This document shows, one piece after another, positions 33,113-41,766 of a DNA stretch of 64,000 nucleotides. Under the pieces are notes generated by a model that worked only from the letters and a program-made list of their open reading frames with translations, did no database searches and was not told where the DNA came from. Every line of letters starts with the position of its first letter. Position 1 is the first letter of the stretch. Made by a program: the position numbers and the translations under genes. The stretch comes from Vulcanimicrobiota bacterium (GTDB lineage Bacteria; Vulcanimicrobiota; Xenobia; Xenobiales; JADMJV01). Location of the stretch: assembly GCA_017307785.1 (NCBI GenBank), contig JAFKGI010000043.1, forward strand, positions 1 through 64,000, read 5' to 3'.

Positions 33113-33219
33113 GTCTATCTATCTCCTTCAATCGAACCCACGGATGATAAGGAGGTTGTCTGAAAGAAGGCTGAAATTTCCGCCAGGGCTCGGGGCCCCG
33201 CTGCCAGAAGTCGCAACCC

Positions 33220-34080
33220 ATGGAACGCCACGACTTGACCTTCGAGTCTCAGGGAACGCGCTGCGCCGCCTGGCATTATCCAGCCGATTCTCGGTGCTGC
33301 GTGATTCTGGCCCACGGTCTGGGGGGGACCCGCGAGGGTGGTCTGGCCGCCTACGCCGAGCGCTTCCAGGCGGCGGGTTTCCAGGCCCTGGTTTTTGACT
33401 ATCGCCACTTTGGAGACTCTCAAGGGGAGCCTCGCCAACTGGGCTCCATTCCCAAGCAACTGCAGGACTGGCAAGCGGCCGTCGAGTTCGCTCGCGGACT
33501 CCCCAACGTCGAGAACGTGGCCTTATGGGGCACCTCCTTTTCTTCCGGGCACGTCCTCACGACCGCCGCCAAGAATCCCGAAATCGCCGCTGTCATCGCC
33601 CAGAACCCGATGGTCGACGGCAGGGCCGCTTTCCTTCAGGCGGCCCGCCGGGTGGGTCCCTGGATGGTCTTCAAGACAACGGTGCTGGCTTTGCGAGACG
33701 CTGTGCAGGGGTTCTTAGGCAGGCCGCCCCTGACCATGCCGATCGCGGCCCGGCCTGGTCAGCTTGGCTTCCTGACCGCTCCCGATAGCTTTCCAGGATA
33801 CAGCGCCCTGGCACCGCGCTTCGCCCGCAACGAGGTGGCCGCCCGAATGGCTCTCACCACCGCTTCCTACAGACCCAACCAGCTTACTCTTCACTGTCCA
33901 CTGTTGCTGCAGATCTGTCAGAACGACACGGTCGCTCCCGTTTTTGCCGCCTTGGAACTCGGGCGCCGCCTGCACGCCCAGGTGGAGACCTATCCCATCG
34001 GCCACTTCGACATCTACTTTGGCGATTTTTTCGAGCGCACCGTGCGCAGCCAGATCGATTTCCTGAACGAGCACTTGTAG
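33220..34080 (+). CDS. alpha/beta hydrolase
   Basis: A 286-aa cytoplasmic alpha/beta-hydrolase. Oxyanion region VILAHGLGGTREGG (about 28-41), strand/turn VFDYRHFGDSQGEPRQ, nucleophile elbow WGTSFSSG (Ser106) and C-terminal acid/His region LLLQICQNDTVAP ... YPIGHFDIYFG. The order resembles YcjY/BAAT-type hydrolases and DUF1100-like esterases. The substrate is unknown. It is divergent from the repeat membrane-protein gene and 48 bases upstream of the hybrid kinase. Confidence 0.88.
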   Translation: MERHDLTFESQGTRCAAWHYPADSRCCVILAHGLGGTREGGLAAYAERFQAAGFQALVFDYRHFGDSQGEPRQLGSIPKQLQDWQAAVEFARGLPNVENVALWGTSFSSGHVLTTAAKNPEIAAVIAQNPMVDGRAAFLQAARRVGPWMVFKTTVLALRDAVQGFLGRPPLTMPIAARPGQLGFLTAPDSFPGYSALAPRFARNEVAARMALTTASYRPNQLTLHCPLLLQICQNDTVAPVFAALELGRRLHAQVETYPIGHFDIYFGDFFERTVRSQIDFLNEHL

Positions 34081-34128
34081 AGGCGGCCGGCCACCGACCC
34101 CGAAAATCCCTGGTGGGGGTCAAGTATC

Positions 34129-36801
34129 TTGGAGACGAACGAAAACTGGCAGTACATCATTCTGGAGGATATCGCGCTGCGCGCCCCTCTGGAAACGGTC
34201 TTGCCCAAACTGGCGCTGTTGCTCGAACAACTATTACCGGGCAGTCAGGCATCGATTCTGGTTTTGGAAGGCGACCAGCTGCGGCTCGCGGCCGCCCCCA
34301 GTCTGCCTGATTTCTATAACCAGGCCATCGATGGCGTTCGTATCGGACCTTCGGTTGGTTCTTGCGGTACCGCCGCCTATCTGGGAAGGCCGGTGCTGGT
34401 TTCCGACATCCAGACCGACTCGCACTGGGAAGACTATCGTGGACTGGCGGAGCAGGCCGGAGTGCGCGCCTGCTGGTCGACGCCCATTCTTTCTCAGGGC
34501 AAAGTATTGGGAACCTTCGCGGTTTATTTCCCGCAACCGGCCGAGCCTCGCCCCGAGTATTTGCTGTGGATGCAGCGCGCCCAGCATCTGGCCTGTCTGG
34601 CTTTAGAGTCGGACCGCTCCGTCCAGCAGTTACGAGACAGTGAGGAACGGTATCGCACGCTGGTCGACCACGCCAAGGACGGCATGTTTCTTTTCGATGG
34701 GAACGGGGTCGTGCTCGATGTCAACCGCAGCGCCTGCGAGTCGCTGCAGTACTCCGCCGACGAACTGATCGGCAGCTTCGTGCCCTTATTCGATCCCTTT
34801 TTCAAGGAAGACGATCTGCCCCCGGAGGTGAAGGCCCGCATCGCCAGCAATCAGGAGTTCCAGTTTGAAACCCGCCACCGTCGCCGCGACGGCACCACCT
34901 TTCCCGTCGAGGTGCGGGCCCGGCCTTTCGTGAGCCACGGAGAGAAACGAATCCTCACGCTGGTCAGCGACATCAGCGAGCGGAAGCAGTCGCAGCTCGC
35001 TCTCGAGCGCCAGCGCCAGTTGCTGATGGAAGCTCAACAAATTGCCGGCATGGGTCACTTCGAGATGAATCTGCAAACCGACCAGCTCTCCTGGTCTGAT
35101 TCGCTGTGCCGGATTTATGGACTCGATCCGACTCATCATCGACCCGGCCGCGAAGCTTTTTTCGGTCAACTCCATCCCGATGACCGCGAGGTGGTAGAAC
35201 GAGCGCTGGAAACCGCCCTGCAAGAACGAGCCCCGTTCCATACCCGCGAGCGCATCATCCGACCCGACGGCGGAGTGCGTGTGCTGGAGACCAACGGCAA
35301 AGTGGAATGCGATGAACTGGGCCGGCCCACGCATCTGATCGGGGCCTGTCTGGACATTACGGAACGGTTGGAAACCGAGTTGGCGCTGCAACTCGCCAAC
35401 GACATCGCGCAATTGACCAACTGGGTCTACGACGTGCCCAGTCAGACTTTCTACCTGCAAACCGGCGGGGCATTTCTTCTGGAGCGCTGGCAGCGTTGGA
35501 TTCATCCGGCTGATTTGGAAATGGTGCGCGAAGCCTGGAATCGCACGCTAACCGAGGGAGTGCCGTACGATCAGCAGAATCGACTGTTGCGCCGTGGGCG
35601 GATTCACTGGATCCGAGTTTGCGCCAACCCTACTCTGGGAGTGAGCGGCCGGGTGGAAAAAGTCTCGGGCGTGACTCAGGACATCACCCTCCAGCGTAAA
35701 TTGGAAGAACAGCTTCGCGAATCTCAAAAGATGGAGGCGGTCGGTCGCCTGGCCGGGGGAGTGGCCCACGACTTCAACAACCTGCTGACCGTCATTCAGG
35801 GCTATACGGTGATCCTCGAGGCCGAGCCCGACCCCGAGACCAGCCAGGAAGCGATCGAATCGATTCGCCTGGCGGGTGATCGGGCCGCGGCTCTGACGGC
35901 CCAGCTGCTGGCTTTCAGCCGGCGGACCTTCGTCGAAGCTCAGGTCTTCGACATTCACCCGCTGATCCAACGTTCCAGCAGCCTCATTCGCAGCCTGCTC
36001 GGTGAAGATACCCAGTGCGACGTTCAACTTTCCGCTGAGCCATGCGTCGTACGAATGGACCCGACTCAGTTTGAGCAAGTGCTGATGAATCTGGTGGTCA
36101 ACGCTCGTGATGCCATGCCCCAGGGAGGGCTGCTAAAAATCCAGACCTCCCGAGATGCCTCGCAGGTTCGCATCGCCGTGAAAGACCAGGGGCACGGAAT
36201 GGACAGCGAGGTTCTCGAGCACATCTTCGAGCCTTTCTTCACCACCAAGGCCATGGGTCACGGCACCGGTCTGGGGCTGGCCGTGGTTCACGGGGTCGTT
36301 ACCCGTTGGGGAGGAACCATCCAGGTGGAATCCACTCTCGGCCAGGGAACGACCTTCCACATCTGTTTCCCGCTGGTGCTGGACCAGCCTCTGAGCGCTC
36401 CTCCCGAAGCCGCCCCCCAGGTCGTCGGAGGCCATGAGACCATTCTCTGGGTGGAGGACGAACACGCGGTGCGCAGCGTCGCTCGACTGGCGCTGGAGGG
36501 CTACGGCTATCAGGTGATCTCTCTACCTCATGCCGCCCAGGCTCTGGAGGTCGACCCACAATCCGTCGACCTGCTCCTGACCGACGTGATCATGCCGACC
36601 CTCAGCGGGACCGAGCTGGCCCGCCTTCTCCGGCAACGCCGCCCGGATCTTCCCGTCCTTTATGTCAGCGGCTACACCGACGATCGCGTCCCCTTTGAAA
36701 ACCTTCAGCCTGGTCGCGAAGCCTTTCTGCAGAAGCCCTTCACGCCCACGACCCTGGCGCGCAAGGTCCGCCAACTACTGGACGAGAGGCCTATCGGTTG
36801 A
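34129..36801 (+). CDS. hybrid histidine kinase GAF-PAS-PAS-PAS-HisKA-HATPase-REC
   Basis: An 890-aa soluble kinase. GAF domain (about 15-162; GPSVGSCGTAAYLGRPVLVSDI is the classic GAF string, here given in part as SVGSCGTAAYLGRPVLVSDI), PAS 1 (about 170-285), PAS 2 (about 300-415), a third PAS-like region (about 420-520), phosphoacceptor LAGGVAHDFNNLL (His547), N-box NLVVNARDAM, glycine box HGTGLGLAVV and a C-terminal receiver (about 770-890, Asp819 in LLLTDVIMP). The core is close to the kinase at 10.8-12.6 kb. The start is TTG 34129; no better start was found before the GAF domain. The 3' end overlaps a small minus-strand gene. Confidence 0.93.
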   Translation: METNENWQYIILEDIALRAPLETVLPKLALLLEQLLPGSQASILVLEGDQLRLAAAPSLPDFYNQAIDGVRIGPSVGSCGTAAYLGRPVLVSDIQTDSHWEDYRGLAEQAGVRACWSTPILSQGKVLGTFAVYFPQPAEPRPEYLLWMQRAQHLACLALESDRSVQQLRDSEERYRTLVDHAKDGMFLFDGNGVVLDVNRSACESLQYSADELIGSFVPLFDPFFKEDDLPPEVKARIASNQEFQFETRHRRRDGTTFPVEVRARPFVSHGEKRILTLVSDISERKQSQLALERQRQLLMEAQQIAGMGHFEMNLQTDQLSWSDSLCRIYGLDPTHHRPGREAFFGQLHPDDREVVERALETALQERAPFHTRERIIRPDGGVRVLETNGKVECDELGRPTHLIGACLDITERLETELALQLANDIAQLTNWVYDVPSQTFYLQTGGAFLLERWQRWIHPADLEMVREAWNRTLTEGVPYDQQNRLLRRGRIHWIRVCANPTLGVSGRVEKVSGVTQDITLQRKLEEQLRESQKMEAVGRLAGGVAHDFNNLLTVIQGYTVILEAEPDPETSQEAIESIRLAGDRAAALTAQLLAFSRRTFVEAQVFDIHPLIQRSSSLIRSLLGEDTQCDVQLSAEPCVVRMDPTQFEQVLMNLVVNARDAMPQGGLLKIQTSRDASQVRIAVKDQGHGMDSEVLEHIFEPFFTTKAMGHGTGLGLAVVHGVVTRWGGTIQVESTLGQGTTFHICFPLVLDQPLSAPPEAAPQVVGGHETILWVEDEHAVRSVARLALEGYGYQVISLPHAAQALEVDPQSVDLLLTDVIMPTLSGTELARLLRQRRPDLPVLYVSGYTDDRVPFENLQPGREAFLQKPFTPTTLARKVRQLLDERPIG

Positions 36802-36967
36802 GTTCGGCGGCGGCTTCCGGGCTCAGTTGCACGGATTCTCCCGCCGGATTCGAGGGCGGGTTGGACGGCGGAATCGGGAAGGGAAGGGGGTTGGGCCGCT
36901 GAGGCGAGGGGCGCTGGATCGGCTGCCGAGTCTTCTCGGTCTGATGAGCATTAGCGGATGAAATCAC
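36791..36967 (-). CDS. small Pro-rich protein, 58 aa
   Basis: A short gene read from GTG 36967 to TAG at 36791-36793. AGGAGG lies eight bases before the GTG. The product is Pro/Asn/Gln-rich in its middle (RPNPLPFPIPPSNPPSNP) and ends in GESVQLSPEAAAELNR, a short amphipathic helix. The composition and the 'V-x-L' motif resemble the head of the 152-aa protein at 20.5 kb (DQVELNSQ). Without a hydrophobic tail it would be soluble. It overlaps the end of the hybrid kinase by 11 bases, antisense. Evidence is the ribosome-binding site, the open frame and the lineage-typical composition. Confidence 0.5.
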   Translation of the reverse strand: MISSANAHQTEKTRQPIQRPSPQRPNPLPFPIPPSNPPSNPAGESVQLSPEAAAELNR

Positions 36968-37123
36968 GGGGGTATCCTCCTGAAGTTTGTCTTGAATTCA
37001 GTGTAGGCCAGACCTTCCCGTAGCGGCCCGCTCAGAGGTAGACAAATTGCTAACTTTGTAACTCCAAATCACGACCGGTTAAATTTCCCTCGGCACCTTG
37101 TCTGTTCTTTGACTTGGTTAAAA
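36968..37123. other. AT-rich divergent intergenic region
   Basis: 156 bases between the small Pro-rich gene and the SBF transporter gene. It contains AGGAGG for the minus-strand gene, several A/T tracts (for example CAAATTGCTAACTTTG near 37044) and TTGACT at 37109-37114 that could be a -35 for the transporter if a start further downstream (GTG 37151) is used. Nothing else recognised. Confidence 0.3.
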
Positions 37124-38098
37124 ATGACCATTCGTGGTAAGGTGAAGGCCGTGAAAATCGACCCCTATCTGCTCCTTTTGATCGGTGCCGTAGCTCTGGG
37201 CGGCGTCTTGCCGGTCCATGACCAATCCGCGGTGGTCTTCGGGGGGGTCGTTTACGCGGCCATTACGCTGCTCTTCTTTCTCTATGGCGCTCGAATATCG
37301 CCCAGGGCGGTGCGTGATGGCCTGCTCCACTGGCGTCTGCAATCGCTGGTCTTCCTCAGCACCTACGTGCTTTTTCCGCTGCTCGGGCTGCTCATGGTCT
37401 ACGCGGCCCAGGGTCACATCGCTCCGGCCCTGCTGAAAGGCATCCTCTTCCTCTGTGTGCTGCCTTCCACCGTGCAGTCCTCCATCGCCTTTACCTCCAT
37501 AGCCCGCGGCAACGTGGCCGCTGCCTTGACCAGCGCCAGTGTCTCCAATCTCCTGGGAGTAGTGCTTACTCCGCTGTTGGTAGCCTTGCTGGTCGACCCT
37601 CAGGGCAACGGCTTCAGCCTTCACTCCCTGCAGAACATTGGACTGCAGATTCTACTGCCCTTCGCCCTGGGACAGCTGGCACGCCCTCACCTGCAGGGCT
37701 GGCTCAGCAGCCACCCCCGACTTACCTCGACCGTAGACCGTGGTTCCATTCTCCTGGTCGTTTACGCTGCTTTCAGCGAGGGCACGGTTTCGGGAGCCTG
37801 GTCACGTATCTCGCTGGGAGACCTGGCCTGGGTCAGCCTGCTTTCCTGTCTGCTGCTGGCCGTGATGATGGCGCTCGTGCAAATGGCCAGCCAGGCCCTG
37901 GGCTTCAGCCGCGAAGATCGCATTGCCACTCTCTTCTGCGGATCCAAAAAGTCGATGGCTTCCGGTATTCCCATGGCAGGGATTCTTTTTAGCGGGCCCA
38001 CCGCGCCTCTGATCATCCTGCCCCTGATGGTCTTCCACCAGGTCCAGTTGTTCGTCTGTGCTTTCATGGCCCAGGCCTACGCCAAAGATCAGCCGTAG
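37124..38098 (+). CDS. bile acid:sodium symporter-like transporter (SBF_like)
   Basis: A 324-aa membrane protein with about nine or ten helices. It matches the SBF-like group (PF13593, YfeH type): FFLYGARISPRAVRDGL in the first third, LPSTVQSSIAFTSIARGNVAAAL (shortened here: STVQSSIAFTSIARGN) and FCGSKKSMASGIPMAG in the last third, both typical of the family's unwound substrate-binding segments. It may take up an organic anion with sodium. Start choice is open: TTG 37109, ATG 37124 or GTG 37151 (just before the first helix, with GGTAAGG upstream). The 3' end overlaps the converging gene by ten bases. Confidence 0.88.
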   Translation: MTIRGKVKAVKIDPYLLLLIGAVALGGVLPVHDQSAVVFGGVVYAAITLLFFLYGARISPRAVRDGLLHWRLQSLVFLSTYVLFPLLGLLMVYAAQGHIAPALLKGILFLCVLPSTVQSSIAFTSIARGNVAAALTSASVSNLLGVVLTPLLVALLVDPQGNGFSLHSLQNIGLQILLPFALGQLARPHLQGWLSSHPRLTSTVDRGSILLVVYAAFSEGTVSGAWSRISLGDLAWVSLLSCLLLAVMMALVQMASQALGFSREDRIATLFCGSKKSMASGIPMAGILFSGPTAPLIILPLMVFHQVQLFVCAFMAQAYAKDQP

Positions 38099-39780
38099 GC
38101 GAGAATTTCCTCGGAAGCCCGATGCAGCAGCTCGTGAGCTTGCTCCAGCGCGGCTACATCGCGTTCCCGTGCTTGACCGGCCAGCACTTCGAGTCCCTGG
38201 TCGAACAAGCTCAAGCTGCTCAGATAGCCTTCGGCTGCGCCGCCCGCGCGGGCGCGTTGCAGCAGTTGGCGGGTGCGCGAGCGCAAAGGCTCCACCACGG
38301 CCAGAAGCTCCGCCTCCGCGACCGCACCCAGGCGGATTCGCTGCACCAGGGCAAAGGCGGCGTCCAGGTCCGTTCCCTGTTCGCGCGGCCAGAGCTCTTG
38401 AGTGGCCGCCGGTTCTGACTTGAAGAGCCGGGCCCCGCAATCAGAACAAGCGGCGCCTGGTTCTTGCCGCAGTCCGCATTGGACGCAGTTCACTTGATGA
38501 TTATCTTCCGGCAGCGCTCGTCGTCGCTGCACCGCCAACAGAGCCGGACCCGCCAGGTTCAGCAGCCGCAAGGACTCCTCCACCGAGTCGCCCTCCAGCG
38601 CCGCCACCACCATCTCCAGCGCCTGGCGAGCATCTTCTTCTTTCTCCTGAGCCAGCGCCTGCTCAAAGCCAGGACCTACGGTGGCGATCAGGTCGCGCAG
38701 AAAGCGACGCGGCACCTGCTGATAATAGACTCCTAGAAGTGCCCGGCGGATCTCCTGAAGGGCCGGAACTTCCTGCAGGTCGACGCTACCCAAAGCAACC
38801 ACCTCGCCCAGGCGCTCCAGGCAGGCTGCATACTCCTGAGCCGCCTGGGCCAGGCTGGACCAGTCCTCCGATTCCAAGGCCATCAGCTGTTTTCCCCAGG
38901 CTGCTTCGGCCTCGCTCCAGGCACGGGCCATTTCTTCGGAATGCACCGGCAGGTCAGCCAGCGCGTGTAGCTGAGCGCGTTGACGCTCCAGGAGCTCAGC
39001 GGTGCGCTCTCGAGCCTGGCGCGTTTCCTCGGCGTCAGGACCCAATCGTTGGATGCGGAGTCTCAAGCGCTCAAACTCCCGCACTTCGGAAGCTTGTCCC
39101 TGTTTCATGAATTCGGCCAGGCGCGAGCCGGCTTCCTGAAGTTGCACCAGGCCCGCCAGAAGGTCCTGGTTCTCTCGACTTTCGTCGTAGACCAGCAGAG
39201 CGCCCATCCCCGCCTGCAGCATTCCCAGGATTTCTTGGAAGGCCGGCTGCCGGAATTGAAAGCCTTCGAAGATCTCGAGCTCATCGGCCCAATCTTTCTC
39301 CAAGGCGCAAATCCAGCTCACCAGCGAGCCCATCCTGGATTTCAGGCTTTCGAACGGCTCGTGCTCGCCATACACGTTGAAGCCGGTCTGCAGAAAGTCG
39401 TGAAGCAAGGGAAACGCGCTGAGACGCTGGCGAGTGTCCTCCACTTCGAGTGCTTCACTGCTGCGCGCAATGCACTGACTGCTCTTCTCCACCCGCCGGG
39501 CGGCCGCCGCCAGTTCTTCCAGGTCTCGCGAAGCCCCCAGCTGAATCAGGGCCTCAGAACGGGCCTCAAAAGCTTCCTCGACGGGAACACGCAGTAACTC
39601 GATGGCCGGCGTGCGCTTTTGACCCTGACGGAAGAACCAGTAACGCTCTTCCTGCCAGGCGTGGGTGGCTTGCAGTTGAGCCAGGACGGGCTCGAGAGAA
39701 TCCCATTGGTCGTGACCTTCGAGCAAATCGTCCACCAGGTTGAGAAGCTCGACTACATGCGGATGAAGAAGCAGAGGCAT
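38089..39780 (-). CDS. large helical protein with a zinc ribbon, unknown
   Basis: A 563-aa protein, mostly charged helices and coiled coil (Glu, Gln, Arg, Leu-rich), with one zinc-ribbon motif CVQCGLRQEPGAACSDCGARLF at about residues 425-446. No signal peptide. I chose ATG 39780 because it overlaps the stop of the EF-hand gene (TAATG), the usual coupling here; the upstream extension to 39861 is basic and overlaps that gene. Perhaps a cytoplasmic assembly or scaffold protein for the neighbouring protein; no family recognised. Confidence 0.7.
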   Translation of the reverse strand: MPLLLHPHVVELLNLVDDLLEGHDQWDSLEPVLAQLQATHAWQEERYWFFRQGQKRTPAIELLRVPVEEAFEARSEALIQLGASRDLEELAAAARRVEKSSQCIARSSEALEVEDTRQRLSAFPLLHDFLQTGFNVYGEHEPFESLKSRMGSLVSWICALEKDWADELEIFEGFQFRQPAFQEILGMLQAGMGALLVYDESRENQDLLAGLVQLQEAGSRLAEFMKQGQASEVREFERLRLRIQRLGPDAEETRQARERTAELLERQRAQLHALADLPVHSEEMARAWSEAEAAWGKQLMALESEDWSSLAQAAQEYAACLERLGEVVALGSVDLQEVPALQEIRRALLGVYYQQVPRRFLRDLIATVGPGFEQALAQEKEEDARQALEMVVAALEGDSVEESLRLLNLAGPALLAVQRRRALPEDNHQVNCVQCGLRQEPGAACSDCGARLFKSEPAATQELWPREQGTDLDAAFALVQRIRLGAVAEAELLAVVEPLRSRTRQLLQRARAGGAAEGYLSSLSLFDQGLEVLAGQARERDVAALEQAHELLHRASEEILAYG

Positions 39781-40622
39781 TAGCAGTAGCGCGCGTAACC
39801 GCCGAAGGGACCGCCCCAACCCTGGCCAAATCCACCGAACCCGCGCGGACCGCAGCCGCATCCCCAGGCGGAGTTACCCCAGCCCGAACCGCCCCAGCCG
39901 CCGCCGAAGCCACCGCCCCAGCCGCCCACGAAGCCGCTCATCTCCCCGACCTTTTCCTTCGTGACGAACCGACCTTCTTTGGTGTCGATGTTGACGATGT
40001 TCATCTCGGCGGCCGTTTTCATTTCGCCTTCGTCCACCTTGCCGTTGCCGTTGGCGTCGGTCCAAAACTTGGCCTTCTTGAGCTCATCGCCGCTGATGAT
40101 GCCGTCCTTGTTCTTGTCGAAGATGTCGCGCGCTTTTTCCCAGCCGTTCTTGTAGGCGTTCTGCTTACCGTCGACCGAGGTTTCGTTCATGATTTCGCGG
40201 CCGTTGTCGATCTTGCCGTTGCCGTTCGCGTCATAGACCAGCTGGGCGTCTTTGGTGTTCCATTCGTGCACCGTGTCCATAATGCCGTCGCCGTTGATGT
40301 CGAAGCGCACATTCTTGCCGCCTTCCACGTTCAGCTTGCCGTCCCGATTGGTGTCGAGGTAGACCGGGTCACGGCGTCCCAAGGTGCTCTTCAGGGTGGT
40401 GTCCCAGGCTTTGCCTGACTGCACATTGTAGATGTCGGATTTCCAGGCCGCTCCCCAGCCGGCCATCTGACCGAACTGAGCGCCCCAGCCGAACTGGCCT
40501 CCGCCGCCCGCAAAGCCCGGCGCGCATCTCCCGAACAGATAGTTGGAGCTGGCTCCGTAGTTGAATCCTCCGCCATAAAATGCGCCGATGCCGGTGAGTT
40601 GCGGATTGCCAGAGACGAGCAT
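39780..40622 (-). CDS. EF-hand/dockerin-like calcium-binding protein with Gly-rich ends
   Basis: A 280-aa protein. Residues 1-60 and 228-280 are Gly/Trp/Phe/Tyr-rich (for example GGGFGGGWGGSGWGN), while the centre has five calcium-loop motifs of the EF-hand type: DTNRDGKLN, DINGDGIMD, DANGNGKID, DKNKDGIIS and DANGNGKVDEGE. No signal peptide is visible, though the Gly-rich ends resemble self-assembling surface or matrix proteins. AGGAGG lies nine bases before the ATG. It is one base-overlapped with the downstream zinc-ribbon gene. An EF-hand protein of 94 aa is encoded at 41.5 kb. Confidence 0.8.
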   Translation of the reverse strand: MLVSGNPQLTGIGAFYGGGFNYGASSNYLFGRCAPGFAGGGGQFGWGAQFGQMAGWGAAWKSDIYNVQSGKAWDTTLKSTLGRRDPVYLDTNRDGKLNVEGGKNVRFDINGDGIMDTVHEWNTKDAQLVYDANGNGKIDNGREIMNETSVDGKQNAYKNGWEKARDIFDKNKDGIISGDELKKAKFWTDANGNGKVDEGEMKTAAEMNIVNIDTKEGRFVTKEKVGEMSGFVGGWGGGFGGGWGGSGWGNSAWGCGCGPRGFGGFGQGWGGPFGGYARYC

Positions 40623-40717
40623 AGTAACAACCTCCTGGTTAAAAACCTGTATTCTGCTCTTACTATCCCTCGTCGGATGGTCGTTGTCTAGATTTATGAA
40701 TTTAGATTTTGTGAAAG

Positions 40718-40729
40718 TATCTTAAAAAT
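40718..40729. repeat. 12-mer TATCTTAAAAAT, copy 1
   Basis: Exact 12-base match to 43556-43567. On the minus strand it reads ATTTTTAAGATA, containing a -10-like TAAGAT. It spans the stop codon of the lipoprotein gene and lies 96 bases upstream of the EF-hand gene, so it may be that gene's promoter. Confidence 0.4.
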
Positions 40730-41336
40730 CAAACGAGCCCGAGCCCTGCACGTCCAGCGTCTGCGAAGGGTTGCCGCGCTGAATCAGGCGTATACCTTCG
40801 AGCCGCACGTCCACATGACCGGGCTCCAGTTCGGTCAGGGTGATGGTTCCGTTCGCCCCCTCAAAAATACGTGCCTGGGTAGCGGAACTTCGCTCCACGT
40901 AGTTCACGCGAGCGCTGGTACCATTCAAAGCATAGGCGGCGTTGGTCAACAACACGGGACCATTGGGCACGCCGAGTTGGATGACCAGCCGCCGATCCAG
41001 TAAGCCGGGCGGAGCATTGTCCAGGAGCGTGACCACAAAACGGGCCGGTCGCGCGGGCGTGTTCAGGCCGATGGTCTCGATGCCCGTGTTGTAGGCTGAT
41101 GCGAAAGGACCCGGATCGCCGGCGCCCTGGAGTTGGAAACTGAAGAGGCCTTGCGCCTTGCCAGGTGCGGCCGCCCCGGGCGCGGGGGCGCCGTCCAGCC
41201 CCAGGTCCAGGACTGGATCGACGGTCGTTGTCGCCTGTGCTGGCGCAGCGGACGCTCCCGAGCCGGTCATCCCTTCTTCGCTTCCGCATCCCACCAGCAG
41301 CGCTGCCAGCAATCCCACACCCCACCATCGCATCAT
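40722..41336 (-). CDS. putative lipoprotein, unknown function
   Basis: A 204-aa lipoprotein: MMRWWGVGLLAALLVGCGSEEG (Cys17 lipidated; string slightly shortened in practice to GLLAALLVGCGS). A Pro/Ala linker (about 25-65) leads to a beta-rich domain containing ARPARFVVTLLDNAPPG and GTITLTELEPGHVDVRLEG. The start at 41336 is supported by AAGGAGG nine bases upstream; reading further upstream enters the antisense of the divergent gene. No family recognised. Confidence 0.7.
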   Translation of the reverse strand: MMRWWGVGLLAALLVGCGSEEGMTGSGASAAPAQATTTVDPVLDLGLDGAPAPGAAAPGKAQGLFSFQLQGAGDPGPFASAYNTGIETIGLNTPARPARFVVTLLDNAPPGLLDRRLVIQLGVPNGPVLLTNAAYALNGTSARVNYVERSSATQARIFEGANGTITLTELEPGHVDVRLEGIRLIQRGNPSQTLDVQGSGSFDF

Positions 41337-41477
41337 TTGCCTTATCCTCCTTGCTCTCATACGGAAAAGGGACTGCCGGAAACCCCTTGCAGGTTCCTTC
41401 CTTTCAAAAGTTGAGGGCGGGGTTCGTTTTACAAATTTGAAAAACCACAGGTGGCTTCTTGCGTTACTGTGCGTAGC

Positions 41478-41762
41478 ATGAATATCAGCCTGAAGTTTGC
41501 CGTGGATCGCAATCGCGACCAGAAAATCCAGCCCGAAGAGATGGTGGGAGTCAGCCAGTTGCGCGAGCGCGACGGAGACGGCGACCGCAGTCTGAAGGGC
41601 GCCGAGCTGAAAGACGTCTATTTCCAGTATGGCGAGGATACCTGGCTGGAAGCCGGCCGCCGTCACCGGATGAGTTGGGAAAAGGGCACCCAGGTGGTGG
41701 AGCTGCGCAGCATCGGTCTGGAGCCGCCCAAGGTGGATCTTCACATCGATATGACCTTTTAG
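41478..41762 (+). CDS. small EF-hand-like protein
   Basis: A 94-aa protein. The first half has two EF-hand-type loops close together, DRNRDQKIQPEEM and DGDGDRSLKGAEL, so calcium binding is likely. The second half (GEDTWLEAGRRHRMSWEKG, then VVELRSIGLEPPKVDLHIDM) appears beta-stranded. It is four bases upstream of the next gene, with which it probably forms an operon, and it may be a partner of the EF-hand protein on the other strand. TACTGT seven bases before the ATG is a possible -10; there is no Shine-Dalgarno. Confidence 0.6.
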   Translation: MNISLKFAVDRNRDQKIQPEEMVGVSQLRERDGDGDRSLKGAELKDVYFQYGEDTWLEAGRRHRMSWEKGTQVVELRSIGLEPPKVDLHIDMTF

Positions 41763-41766
41763 TTCG

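Noticed and set aside
39781..39861. Longer start of the zinc-ribbon protein
   Set aside because: The 27 extra residues are basic and lie in the EF-hand gene; ATG 39780 fits the TAATG overlap.
41337..41744. N-terminal extension of the 40.7-kb lipoprotein to 41744
   Set aside because: It would be antisense to the small EF-hand gene and would destroy the lipoprotein signal; AAGGAGG supports the ATG at 41336.
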